A stretch of DNA of 64,000 bases from Prevotella sp. (lineage in GTDB: Bacteria > Bacteroidota > Bacteroidia > Bacteroidales > Bacteroidaceae), in assembly GCA_017449025.1 (NCBI GenBank), contig JAFSKJ010000036.1, positions 1-64,000 on the forward strand, given 5' to 3'. Below, piece after piece: positions 16,585-24,228 of this stretch. Both the position numbers and the translations under genes were made by a program. The first letter of the stretch is position 1; every line of letters begins with the position of its first letter. A model generated the notes under the pieces. That model was not told the origin of the DNA, searched no databases, and worked only from the letters and a program-made list of their open reading frames with translations.

Positions 16585-17193
16585 ATGAAGCACTTTGAAG
16601 GAATGGCCGACGAGGAGTTGGCGTTGCTTTACGTAGGAGGAAATAATAGAGCTTTTGACGAGTTGTTGTCACGCAACCAGTCGAAATTGTTTACTTATAT
16701 CATGTACGTGGTACGTGACCAGGACATTGCCAACGACATCTTCCAGGAGACGTTCGTCAAGGTAATCACCAAGCTGCAGGCTGGTGAGTACACCAATTCC
16801 GGGAAATTCCTCTTCTGGCTCACGCGCATAGCCCACAACGTCATCATGGACTGGTATCGCCAGCAGAAAGGCGAACATATCGTCGAGCCTACACAGGACA
16901 ACGACCTTTCCAACCTGAGTGGAATCTCTGTACTCGACAGCTACCGCGAGAGCGAAATCATAAACGAACAGGTGCTCGCCGACGTCAAGCGGATGATGAA
17001 CTGCCTTCCCCCACCCCAGCGCGAGGTTGTCTACATGCGATTCTACCAGGAGCTGTCGTTCAAGGAGATTGCTGAGCTTACGGGCGTGAGCATCAACACC
17101 TCCTTGGGGCGCATGCGCTATGCCATGATCAACCTTCGCCGAATGGCAAAGGCCAACAAGATAGAACTCGCGTTAGAGTACTTCTGCCAATAA
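16585..17193 (+). CDS. RNA polymerase sigma factor, ECF-type
   Basis: 202 aa. Sigma-70 region 2 lies at about 25-95 (core-binding and -10 recognition, DIANDIFQETFVKVITKL and FWLTRIAHNVIMDWYR). Region 4 lies at about 135-190 (LPPPQREVVYMRFYQELSFK then the helix-turn-helix EIAELTGVSINTSLGRM). No anti-sigma factor or SusCD pair is next to it, so it is not a typical polysaccharide-locus sigma; stand-alone ECF factors of this kind are common in Bacteroidales, often with constitutive or stress roles. Monocistronic; the following gene is convergent, 8 bases away. Confidence 0.9.
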   Translation: MKHFEGMADEELALLYVGGNNRAFDELLSRNQSKLFTYIMYVVRDQDIANDIFQETFVKVITKLQAGEYTNSGKFLFWLTRIAHNVIMDWYRQQKGEHIVEPTQDNDLSNLSGISVLDSYRESEIINEQVLADVKRMMNCLPPPQREVVYMRFYQELSFKEIAELTGVSINTSLGRMRYAMINLRRMAKANKIELALEYFCQ

Positions 17194-17201
17194 AGAACAA
17201 G

Positions 17202-17849
17202 CTACAGCTCTCTCAGCTGCCGGATGGTCTCTTCCGGCGTGGCGCTTCTGAACACATAGCTGCCGCTCACCAGCACGTCGACGCCAGCCTCCACGAGCCG
17301 CGGTGCCGTTTCTCCCTGCACTCCCCCGTCAACCTCGATGAGCGCACGGCTGCCGCTGTCGGCAATCATCTGTCGCAGCCGCTTGGTCTTGGCAATGGTG
17401 TTCTCAATGAACTTCTGGCCGCCGAAGCCCGGGTTTACGCTCATCAGCAACACCATGTCCACGTCGCAGATTATGTCCTCAAGCAGGGAGACAGGAGTGC
17501 TGGGATTAAGAGTGACGCCAGCCTTCATGCCGGCATTGTGAATCTCCTGAACGGTGCGGTGCAGATGGTCGCACGCCTCAAGGTGCACATTCATCATCAT
17601 GGCTCCGAGACGGGCCGTACGCTCAATGTAGCGCTCGGGGTGGACAATCATAAAGTGTACGTCGAGCGGCTTCTTGCACGCAGACGCCACAGCCTCCAGC
17701 ACCGGGAAGCCGAACGATATGTTTGGAACAAATACTCCGTCCATCACGTCGAGGTGTAGCCAGTCGGCCTCGCTACGGTTTATCATAGCAATGTCGCGGT
17801 CTAAGTGGAGGAAGTCGGCTGCAAGTAACGAAGGTGAAACAAGGGTCAT
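17202..17849 (-). CDS. rpe: Ribulose-phosphate 3-epimerase
   Basis: 215 aa, a usual length for the family. It interconverts ribulose 5-phosphate and xylulose 5-phosphate in the pentose phosphate pathway. TIM-barrel motifs are intact: SPSLLAADF at the N-terminus, HLDVMDGVFVPN with two metal/catalytic Asp residues, DVHFMI, MSVNPGFGGQKF, and IEVDGGV with the second catalytic Asp. Cytoplasmic. It lies 18 bases after the stop of a 46-codon gene on the same strand, and may be co-transcribed with it. Confidence 0.95.
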   Translation of the reverse strand: MTLVSPSLLAADFLHLDRDIAMINRSEADWLHLDVMDGVFVPNISFGFPVLEAVASACKKPLDVHFMIVHPERYIERTARLGAMMMNVHLEACDHLHRTVQEIHNAGMKAGVTLNPSTPVSLLEDIICDVDMVLLMSVNPGFGGQKFIENTIAKTKRLRQMIADSGSRALIEVDGGVQGETAPRLVEAGVDVLVSGSYVFRSATPEETIRQLREL

Positions 17850-17867
17850 AACTGCTTGGATTGTTTT

Positions 17868-18008
17868 TTAGTTTAGGCAATAAGCCTGACTGTTGGCCAC
17901 CCTGTACGTATAAGCCAGCTGCCTTATCAAATTCAGCGTGCGCTCGCTGGGCGACATCTCTTCTACAGTAAGTTTGAATAGTTCCTTCTCGTGAGTAAAT
18001 ATATGCAT
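17868..18008 (-). CDS. Small conserved-looking protein, 46 aa
   Basis: ATG at 18008, TAA at 17868. The product begins MHIFTHEKELFKLTVEEM and ends RVANSQAYCLN; the middle is an amphipathic helix-like stretch (SERTLNLIRQLAYTYR). No membrane segment or signal is seen. Codon choice resembles neighbouring genes and the frame ends 18 bases before rpe, which argues for a real gene rather than chance. I do not recognise the family. It could be an independent small protein or an upstream frame that couples translation to rpe. Confidence 0.55.
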   Translation of the reverse strand: MHIFTHEKELFKLTVEEMSPSERTLNLIRQLAYTYRVANSQAYCLN

Positions 18009-18156
18009 AGGCAATTCAGATTTGGTTTATACTATTCAAACGCTCCACCATACTGTTTTATTATGCCAACAACGATATTTATTTTCATTGTCTTCCATGG
18101 GCTTTCTGCTGTGTGGCAGAGAGACTGTGAGGGAAGACAAGATGGTGGAGGCTGAT

Positions 18157-18630
18157 TTAGTATTCGGTGAAGGTAAGGGGCATTAGCTGGCGGATGCCGT
18201 CGACTATATATACGCAGCGCTGGCCATAGAGCAGCAGGCGTACTGGCCGGCGGAAGCGTGTCTCGGTCTCGACGAGAGCCTGGCGACAAGACCCGCATGG
18301 TGTTACCGGCTCCTTCTGCAGGTGCCCTTCAGCGTTACGGGCGGCAATGGCCATCATGGTTACGGGCTGGTCGGGATGTTGTGCACCGGCAGCAAAGAGT
18401 GCAGAGCGCTCGGCGCAGATGCAAACCGGGTATGCGGCATTCTCCTGGTTGCAGCCTTCCACTATGGTGCCATCGGCAAGCATAAGTGCTGCTCCGACGT
18501 GGAAGTTAGAGTAAGGGGCATAGCTCTTGTCGGTTGCGAGGATAGCGCGCTCCACAAGCAGGCGCTCGTCGGCTGTAAGCTCGTCGGTCTGACATTCGGT
18601 GATGGTGTTAGTAATATCAAATGTGGTCAT
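18157..18630 (-). CDS. cdd: Cytidine deaminase
   Basis: 157 aa, homotetrameric small type. It hydrolytically deaminates cytidine and deoxycytidine to uridine forms in pyrimidine salvage. Zinc site motifs are complete: CAERSAL with the catalytic Glu, and PCGSCRQAL with two Cys ligands. The substrate-binding region reads NFHVGAALM. The gene starts 7 bases after the stop of the upstream TPR gene, so the two are probably one transcript. Confidence 0.95.
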   Translation of the reverse strand: MTTFDITNTITECQTDELTADERLLVERAILATDKSYAPYSNFHVGAALMLADGTIVEGCNQENAAYPVCICAERSALFAAGAQHPDQPVTMMAIAARNAEGHLQKEPVTPCGSCRQALVETETRFRRPVRLLLYGQRCVYIVDGIRQLMPLTFTEY

Positions 18631-18637
18631 GTCAGTA

Positions 18638-19822
18638 TCATTGTTTCAGCAGACGGTCTATCTCGTCGAATTGCCGTCCGAGGTTCAGATTGAGATAAAT
18701 GCGGTATAGTGCCGGGGCCCATCGCTGCTTGTCGTCGGGAGCGAGCTGTCGGTAGCGTTCCATGTAGTGTCTGGCTTTCTGATATACTTTCCGCAGCTGC
18801 TTCTTCTGCCTGAGAGCGTCTAACTTGAGGGCTTTGTTCAGGTATGCGGTACCTGCTGTGTAGTATGGGTCTGGCAGTGAGTCGTTACGGGCAATGAGGG
18901 TGTCGCTGAGCGCTATGCACTCGTTGTAGCGCCCGAGGTTGAAGAGTGCTGTGGTCTTGGCAAAGAGAAACAGCTCGTTAGTGCTGTCGGCCAGTATCGC
19001 GCTGTCGGCCAGAAGGAGTGCCTTGTCGTATTGCTGATGGTTGTTGTAGTAGTCGGTCAGCCTTGGGAAGAAATAGCTGTTGTGCGGATAACGGCGAAAT
19101 CCCTCGGCAAGTGTCTCCATGTAGAGTGAGTCGTCGTTGAGCCAGCGCCGAGCCTCGGCCATGTACTGAAGTGTGAGTGCCGCCTTGGTGCTGTCGGTGA
19201 GTGCGAGCTTGCGGTGGCGTAGCGTGAGCAATGGGTTCTTCAGGCGGTAGCCGCAGTAAGTGGCCCAATAGGCGGCCTCGGCCATCCGCTTGTCAGATAG
19301 GCTGCTGGCACTGAAGAGTGGCTGCTTCGTGCAGTCTATGTAGTGCTCGAAGTAGTCGTAGGCTTTGGCATATTCACCCTTGCGTGTGTGGTATGTTCCG
19401 CCGTTGAAGAGGTTTGGCCGCAGGGTAACGAGGCGAGCGGCGTTGTCTTTGCGGTATTCTGTGTCCACTCGTCCGCGCTTGTCGGGCTGCATGTCAATGG
19501 AGTCAAGTGTTTCGGCTATGGTGAATATGCGTCGTGCCAAGGCGAAGAAGGCTGCCGTGTCCTGCTTCTGCTTGAGATACAGGCGGTCGTTGGCTGCCTC
19601 GTACTGTTTTTCCACCGACTGCAGCCAGATGGCATAGATTTTCTTGTTGCCTTTGTTCACCGAGTCTTTCAGCAGCTTGGTCATGAGCTGCTCTGCCTGT
19701 TCCACGTTCTTTCCCTTCTTGAGTATGTCGCGCGCCTGACTTATCTCTTTCTTCTGGGCAGCGGCGTGGCAAGAGAAAAAGAGTGAAAGCAAGAAAGTGA
19801 GGAGAAAACTACGTGCTGTCAT
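18638..19822 (-). CDS. Exported TPR-repeat protein
   Basis: 394 aa. N-terminal signal peptide (ARSFLLTFLLSLFFSCHAAA) that could also be read as a weak lipobox at Cys18. The rest is helical with several tetratricopeptide-like units (for example EYAKAYDYFEHYIDC, YDKALLLADSAILAD, RYNECIALSDTLIA). It shares architecture with the next upstream gene (19944-21179), including a long N-terminal helical part and matching order of repeats, so the two are probably paralogues by old duplication. Likely periplasmic scaffold or adaptor; no enzyme motif. Confidence 0.8.
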   Translation of the reverse strand: MTARSFLLTFLLSLFFSCHAAAQKKEISQARDILKKGKNVEQAEQLMTKLLKDSVNKGNKKIYAIWLQSVEKQYEAANDRLYLKQKQDTAAFFALARRIFTIAETLDSIDMQPDKRGRVDTEYRKDNAARLVTLRPNLFNGGTYHTRKGEYAKAYDYFEHYIDCTKQPLFSASSLSDKRMAEAAYWATYCGYRLKNPLLTLRHRKLALTDSTKAALTLQYMAEARRWLNDDSLYMETLAEGFRRYPHNSYFFPRLTDYYNNHQQYDKALLLADSAILADSTNELFLFAKTTALFNLGRYNECIALSDTLIARNDSLPDPYYTAGTAYLNKALKLDALRQKKQLRKVYQKARHYMERYRQLAPDDKQRWAPALYRIYLNLNLGRQFDEIDRLLKQ

Positions 19823-19834
19823 ATATTATGGAAT

Positions 19835-19926
19835 CAAATATGAATAATGTGAATAATCTTACTCACAAACACTGTTTAATACTATTGAAATACTCTGGAT
19901 AGGATTATTCGCATTATTCATATTTG
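19835..19926. repeat. 24-base inverted repeat between the two TPR genes
   Basis: Arms at 19835-19858 and 19903-19926 are complementary at 23 of 24 positions and enclose a 44-base loop. The arms begin CAAATATGAATAATG. There is no T-run, so it is not a standard terminator; it may be a processing or stability hairpin or a mobile repeat remnant. Confidence 0.75.
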
Positions 19927-19943
19927 TTTCCTAAGCGGCAATG

Positions 19944-21179
19944 TTAGTTTCCGCCTACAATGGCCTCAAGCTCCTTGGCCTTCTCGTCGCCCAAGGAATA
20001 GTAGACCTGGTAGAGGGCGTATGCCCAGTTCACCTGAAGGCGGTCGGGGTCGGCCTCGCGCACCTTCTCCAGATAGTCCTTGGCCTCGGTGAGTATTTCC
20101 TTCACCTTGGCCACGTTTTCCTTGGTGAGCATGCCTGTCTTCTTGTCGGCGAGCTTGTCCTTAAGCTCAATGGCCTTCGAGTTGAGGCAAACACCTGCCT
20201 GATAGCTGGCAGCCACATAGGTGGGATCTATTTCAGCGGCTTTCTTGTAGCACTCCACGGCCTCGTCCCATTTCTGTGCGAGTCGGAGAGCCTCGCCCTT
20301 GTATGTATAGGCGAACTTGTTTTCCGGGTTCTTCTGAATTTCCTCCTCGGCCCATGCCTTCAGCTCATCAACAGAGGCGCTCTGGAGGTAGTAGTCGCCA
20401 ATCCAAGCCGAGTAGCGGCTGTCTTCGGGGAATTTGCTGTTGGCCTCCTTCAGCATCTGAACATACTCAAGGGTATCGGCATGTGTCTTGATAGTCTCCT
20501 TCTTTGCGAAGACCAGGATTTCAGTGGCGTCCTTGGCCTTCTCGGGGTTCTCGGCTGCAATCTTGGCGTACTTCACCACGTTCGGCCAGTCCTTGGTCTG
20601 ATAGGCAGAGAGGCTGGCGAAGTATGCAATCTCGTGGTAATACTGCTCCTTGAGGTCAATGCCGGTGAAGAGCGGGGCGTTGCAGCTCTCTACATAGGCG
20701 GCAAAGTCCTTGAAAGCTCCGGTGAAGTCCTTCTTGTTGTAGTCGAACTGTCCGGCGTTGATGGCATTGAGTCGTGCCTGCATGTAGCGCTGGGCGTTTG
20801 CCTGGCGGAACTTAGGCTTCACCTTTCCCTTCTCGTTGGGCTGGTTGTCGAACTCGTCGCACTTCAGCGCAGCTTCAAGAGCCGATACTATGGCATGGTT
20901 CATGCCAAGGGTGTCGTAGGGCTGGTTGGTCTTCTTCACTTGGTTCTCAAGCATTACAGCCTGTATGTCGGAGAACTGCTTGAAGTAGATCTCGTTCACC
21001 ATGTTCCAGGCTGCTGCCTTCTCCTCAGCGGATGCTGCGTTCTTGGCAGGCTCAACGATTTTCAGGGCTTCAGCATACTGGCCTTTGTCCATCAGCTTCT
21101 TGGCCTCTTTCACTTCGTTTTGTGCTGTGGCTACCGTGGCAGCTGCTGCCATCAGGGCCATCATCATCAATTTTTTCAT
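19944..21179 (-). CDS. Exported TPR-repeat protein encoded after gyrA
   Basis: 411 aa. Signal peptide MKKLMMMALMAAAATVATAQ, then tetratricopeptide-like repeats through the whole length (KLMDKGQYAEALKIVEPAKN, KNPENKFAYTYKGEALRLAQ, WDEAVECYKKAAEIDPTYV near 315-335). No catalytic motif; a periplasmic protein-protein interaction role is inferred. It begins 10 bases after the gyrA stop, so it is in the gyrA transcript. The link between gyrase and an exported TPR protein is probably only shared expression. Confidence 0.85.
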   Translation of the reverse strand: MKKLMMMALMAAAATVATAQNEVKEAKKLMDKGQYAEALKIVEPAKNAASAEEKAAAWNMVNEIYFKQFSDIQAVMLENQVKKTNQPYDTLGMNHAIVSALEAALKCDEFDNQPNEKGKVKPKFRQANAQRYMQARLNAINAGQFDYNKKDFTGAFKDFAAYVESCNAPLFTGIDLKEQYYHEIAYFASLSAYQTKDWPNVVKYAKIAAENPEKAKDATEILVFAKKETIKTHADTLEYVQMLKEANSKFPEDSRYSAWIGDYYLQSASVDELKAWAEEEIQKNPENKFAYTYKGEALRLAQKWDEAVECYKKAAEIDPTYVAASYQAGVCLNSKAIELKDKLADKKTGMLTKENVAKVKEILTEAKDYLEKVREADPDRLQVNWAYALYQVYYSLGDEKAKELEAIVGGN

Positions 21180-21189
21180 AAGCGTTAAA

Positions 21190-23718
21190 TTATTGGTTTA
21201 AGGAATTGTTTGTTTCTGTCGGTTCGGCCTCGTCGGCTATCTCTGCCTCTTCCACGTCTTCCTCCTGGCTGGAGGTGACCTTGCAAACAGAGGCTATCGT
21301 GTCGTTCTTCTTCGTGAGGTTGATAAGCCTTACGCCCTGCGTGGCACGGCCCATGACGCGTACATCGGCCACCTTCAGACGAATGAGCACACCGCTCTTG
21401 TTTATTATCATGAGGTCGTTCTCGTCGGTCACCACCTTGATGGCCACCAAGCGTCCGGTCTTCTCGGTTATGGCTAGCGTCTTCACGCCCAACTTGCCTC
21501 GTGCGGTCTTGCGGTAGTCCTCAATATCAGTGCGCTTGCCGTAGCCATTCTCTGAGACAACCATGATGGTCTCCGTCTGCGGGTCGTTGACGCATACCAT
21601 GCCTACTACCTCGTCGTCGCCGCCGTCTAAGCGCATGCCAATGACGCCGGTGGCAATACGTCCCATGTTGCGCACCTGGCTTTCGTGGAAGCGTACGGCG
21701 CGACCGTTGCGGTTGGCCATGAGTATCTCGTTCTTGCCGTTTGTGAGGCGCACTCCTACCACCTCGTCGCCTTCGTTGATGTTTAGTGCGCGAACACCGG
21801 CTGCCCTCACGTTCTTGTATGCATCGAGGCGGGTCTTCTTGATAATGCCCTGCTTGGTGGCAAAGACCACATAGTGGGTCTTGAGGAACTCCTCGTCGCC
21901 GAAATTCTTTATGCGGAGTACGGCGTTGATGGCGTCGTCAGACTCAATGTTGAGCATGTTCTGGATGGCGCGGCCCTTCGAGTTCTTGTCGCCCTCGGGA
22001 ATCTCATAGCACTTCTGCCAGTAGCAGCGACCCTTCTGAGTGAAGAAGAGCAGCGTGTTGTGCATCGTGGCCGGATAGATGTATTCGGTGAAGTCGTTGT
22101 CTCTGTGACGGGCACCCTTGGCACCCACGCCTCCACGACCCTGTGCGTGGAACTCGTCGAGATTGGTGCGCTTGATGTAGCCCATGTGCGAGATAGTGAT
22201 TACCACGGGGTCGTCGGGATAGAAGTCCTCGGCGTTGAACTCATGGTCGAAGGGAATGATTTCCGTGCGGCGCTCGTCGCCATACTTCTCCTTCACCTCC
22301 AAGAGGTCGTTTTTCATCACCTCCTTGCAGCGCTCGGGGTTGTCCAGAATTTCCTGCAGGTCGGCAATGAGCTTCATCAGGTCGTCGTACTCCTGGTGCA
22401 GCTGCTCCACACGCAGGCCGGTGAGCTGCGCCAGGCGCATGTCTACGATGGCCCTCGACTGCAGCTCGTCCAGCTCGAAGCGGGCTTCCAGGTTGCGCTG
22501 GGCGTCGCTCGGGGTCTTCGAGTTGCGTATTATGCGCACCACCTCATCGATGTTGTTCACAGCAATGATCAAGCCCTCCAGAATGTGGGCACGCTCCTGG
22601 GCCTTGCGCAGGTCGTACTGCGTGCGGCGGATGGTAACGTCGTGGCGGTGCTCTACGAAGTACTTCACACACTCTTTTAACGACAGCAGGCGCGGACGGC
22701 CTTTCACCAGCGCAATGTTATTCACTGAGAATGAACTCTGTAGGGCTGTCATCTTAAAGAGCTTGTTCAGCAGCACGTTGGCGTTGGCGTCGCGCTTGCA
22801 GTCTACCACAATGCGCATGCCCTGACGGCCCGACTCGTCGTTGACGTTGGCCACGCCCTCAATCTTGTGCTGGTTGGCCAAGTCGGCAATGTATGCCACG
22901 AGGTCGGCCTTGTTCACGCCGTAAGGAATCTCGGTCACAACAATCTTGTCATGCGTCTCGCCGCTCTCAATCTCAGCCTTGGCGCGCATCACTATGCGGC
23001 CGCGACCGGTCTCGTAGGCGTCGCGCACACCCTGCAGTCCATAGATGTATGCTCCTGTGGGGAAATCGGGGCCGGGTATGTACTGCATCAGCCCCTCGGT
23101 GTCTATGTCGGGATTGTATATGTATGCGCAGCAGCCGTCGATGACTTCGCCAAGGTTGTGGGTAGGCATGTTAGTAGCCATACCCACGGCAATGCCATTA
23201 CCGCCGTTAACCAACAGGTTGGGCACCTTTGTCGGCATGACGGTAGGCTCCACCAAGGAGTCGTCGAAATTGTTCTGCATGTCAACGGTCTCCTTGTCCA
23301 GGTCGTCCATGATGTGCTCACCCATCTTCGACAGGCGGCACTCGGTGTAACGCATGGCAGCCGGGGAGTCGCCGTCCACGGAGCCAAAGTTACCCTGACC
23401 GTCAACAAGCGTGTAGCGCATGTTCCAGTCCTGGGCCATGCGTACCAGTGCGCCGTAGACCGAGGAGTCGCCGTGGGGGTGGTACTTACCGAGTACCTCG
23501 CCCACTACGCGCGCGCATTTTTTATAAGGTTGGGTGGAAACGTTGTTAATGTTCATCATGCCGTAGAGTATACGGCGGTGTACGGGTTTGAATCCGTCGC
23601 GCACATCGGGAAGGGCACGTGCCACGATTACTGACATGGAGTAGTCAATGTAGCTCGACTTCATCTCTTCCTCAATGTTAATCTTAATGATTCTGTCGTT
23701 GTCGAATGTCTGATCCAT
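21190..23718 (-). CDS. gyrA: DNA gyrase subunit A
   Basis: 842 aa from ATG 23718; a TTG codon just before it is not needed. The ATP-dependent gyrase cuts and rejoins both DNA strands to introduce negative supercoils. The breakage-reunion domain carries the active-site Tyr in AAMRYTE (Tyr124). The quinolone region reads HPHGDSSVYGALVRMAQ: Ser85 matches E. coli Ser83, while the position of E. coli Asp87 is Gly89. The GyrA box QGRGGVGAKG near 540 identifies gyrase rather than topoisomerase IV, followed by beta-pinwheel repeats and an acidic tail. First gene of a run with two TPR genes and cdd. Confidence 0.97.
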   Translation of the reverse strand: MDQTFDNDRIIKINIEEEMKSSYIDYSMSVIVARALPDVRDGFKPVHRRILYGMMNINNVSTQPYKKCARVVGEVLGKYHPHGDSSVYGALVRMAQDWNMRYTLVDGQGNFGSVDGDSPAAMRYTECRLSKMGEHIMDDLDKETVDMQNNFDDSLVEPTVMPTKVPNLLVNGGNGIAVGMATNMPTHNLGEVIDGCCAYIYNPDIDTEGLMQYIPGPDFPTGAYIYGLQGVRDAYETGRGRIVMRAKAEIESGETHDKIVVTEIPYGVNKADLVAYIADLANQHKIEGVANVNDESGRQGMRIVVDCKRDANANVLLNKLFKMTALQSSFSVNNIALVKGRPRLLSLKECVKYFVEHRHDVTIRRTQYDLRKAQERAHILEGLIIAVNNIDEVVRIIRNSKTPSDAQRNLEARFELDELQSRAIVDMRLAQLTGLRVEQLHQEYDDLMKLIADLQEILDNPERCKEVMKNDLLEVKEKYGDERRTEIIPFDHEFNAEDFYPDDPVVITISHMGYIKRTNLDEFHAQGRGGVGAKGARHRDNDFTEYIYPATMHNTLLFFTQKGRCYWQKCYEIPEGDKNSKGRAIQNMLNIESDDAINAVLRIKNFGDEEFLKTHYVVFATKQGIIKKTRLDAYKNVRAAGVRALNINEGDEVVGVRLTNGKNEILMANRNGRAVRFHESQVRNMGRIATGVIGMRLDGGDDEVVGMVCVNDPQTETIMVVSENGYGKRTDIEDYRKTARGKLGVKTLAITEKTGRLVAIKVVTDENDLMIINKSGVLIRLKVADVRVMGRATQGVRLINLTKKNDTIASVCKVTSSQEEDVEEAEIADEAEPTETNNSLNQ

Positions 23719-23828
23719 CAAATATGTGAACTATTTTTTAATGTGTACTGTACTATTTAGCTTTGCCATTTTCACGTCATTTTGCTTCTAAGGCCCTTTA
23801 AAGAGCTTCTGACGCATTTTTCAGCCCA

Positions 23829-23858
23829 CAAAGTTACAAAGAAATTCTTATTCGCCAA
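23829..23858 (-). promoter_or_regulatory. gyrA promoter
   Basis: Minus-strand TTG (23856-23858) and TAACTTTG (23829-23836) with a 19-base spacer, about 110 bases before the start codon. Confidence 0.6.
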
Positions 23859-24039
23859 CCATCTTTTAAGCAATTTTAGGTAAAAACAGCTTTTATGTAT
23901 GCTAACACCTCTGCGCAGCCTAATACCTCAGAGGGGATGTTAACGACAACCTAAACAACTTGGACAACATATTTGTGCCATTCGCCCGTGCACACTTTCG
24001 CCCGTCGGCAGTCTGATGTCCCAGAGGGGCATGATAGGA

Positions 24040-24088
24040 GTAGCCAGCCATACAGCAGTACCTCTGGCACGGCTGTATGGCTGGCTAC
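24040..24088. repeat. 17-base perfect inverted repeat
   Basis: Arms GTAGCCAGCCATACAGC (24040-24056) and its exact complement (24072-24088), 15-base loop. May be a terminator-like or mobile-element hairpin. Confidence 0.75.
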
Positions 24089-24141
24089 CCCTATCTGATG
24101 TCTACGGCATCGTTTTCCCTATAGATGTGTATAGGTGTTTT

Positions 24142-24209
24142 GTAGAGACTTACTTCATGTATGTCCGCATATCCGCATAGTATCGGACATACATGAAGTA
24201 AGTCCCTAC
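24142..24209. repeat. 26-base inverted repeat downstream of the large PL11 gene
   Basis: Arms 24142-24167 and 24184-24209 pair at 25 of 26 positions around a 16-base loop; the arms include ACTTACTTCATGTATGTCCG. It begins 19 bases beyond the stop codon at 24229 on the minus strand, so it may protect or end that transcript, though a T-run is absent. Confidence 0.78.
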
Positions 24210-24228
24210 ATTAAAACTCCCTATAAAG

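Larger units (their letters stand above)
23722..24228. other. Intergenic region with gyrA promoter and several inverted repeats
   Basis: No open frame here looks like a gene. The gyrA-proximal end holds the promoter (23829-23858). An imperfect inverted pair lies at 23901-23913 / 23928-23944. Two stronger inverted repeats at 24040-24088 and 24142-24209 are listed separately. None is followed by a clear T-run on either strand. Confidence 0.6.

Noticed and set aside
19941..21188. Open frame of 415 codons on the + strand mirroring the TPR gene
   Set aside because: Leu/Val/Gly-rich shadow of a TPR-coding sequence; the minus-strand product has a signal peptide and repeats.
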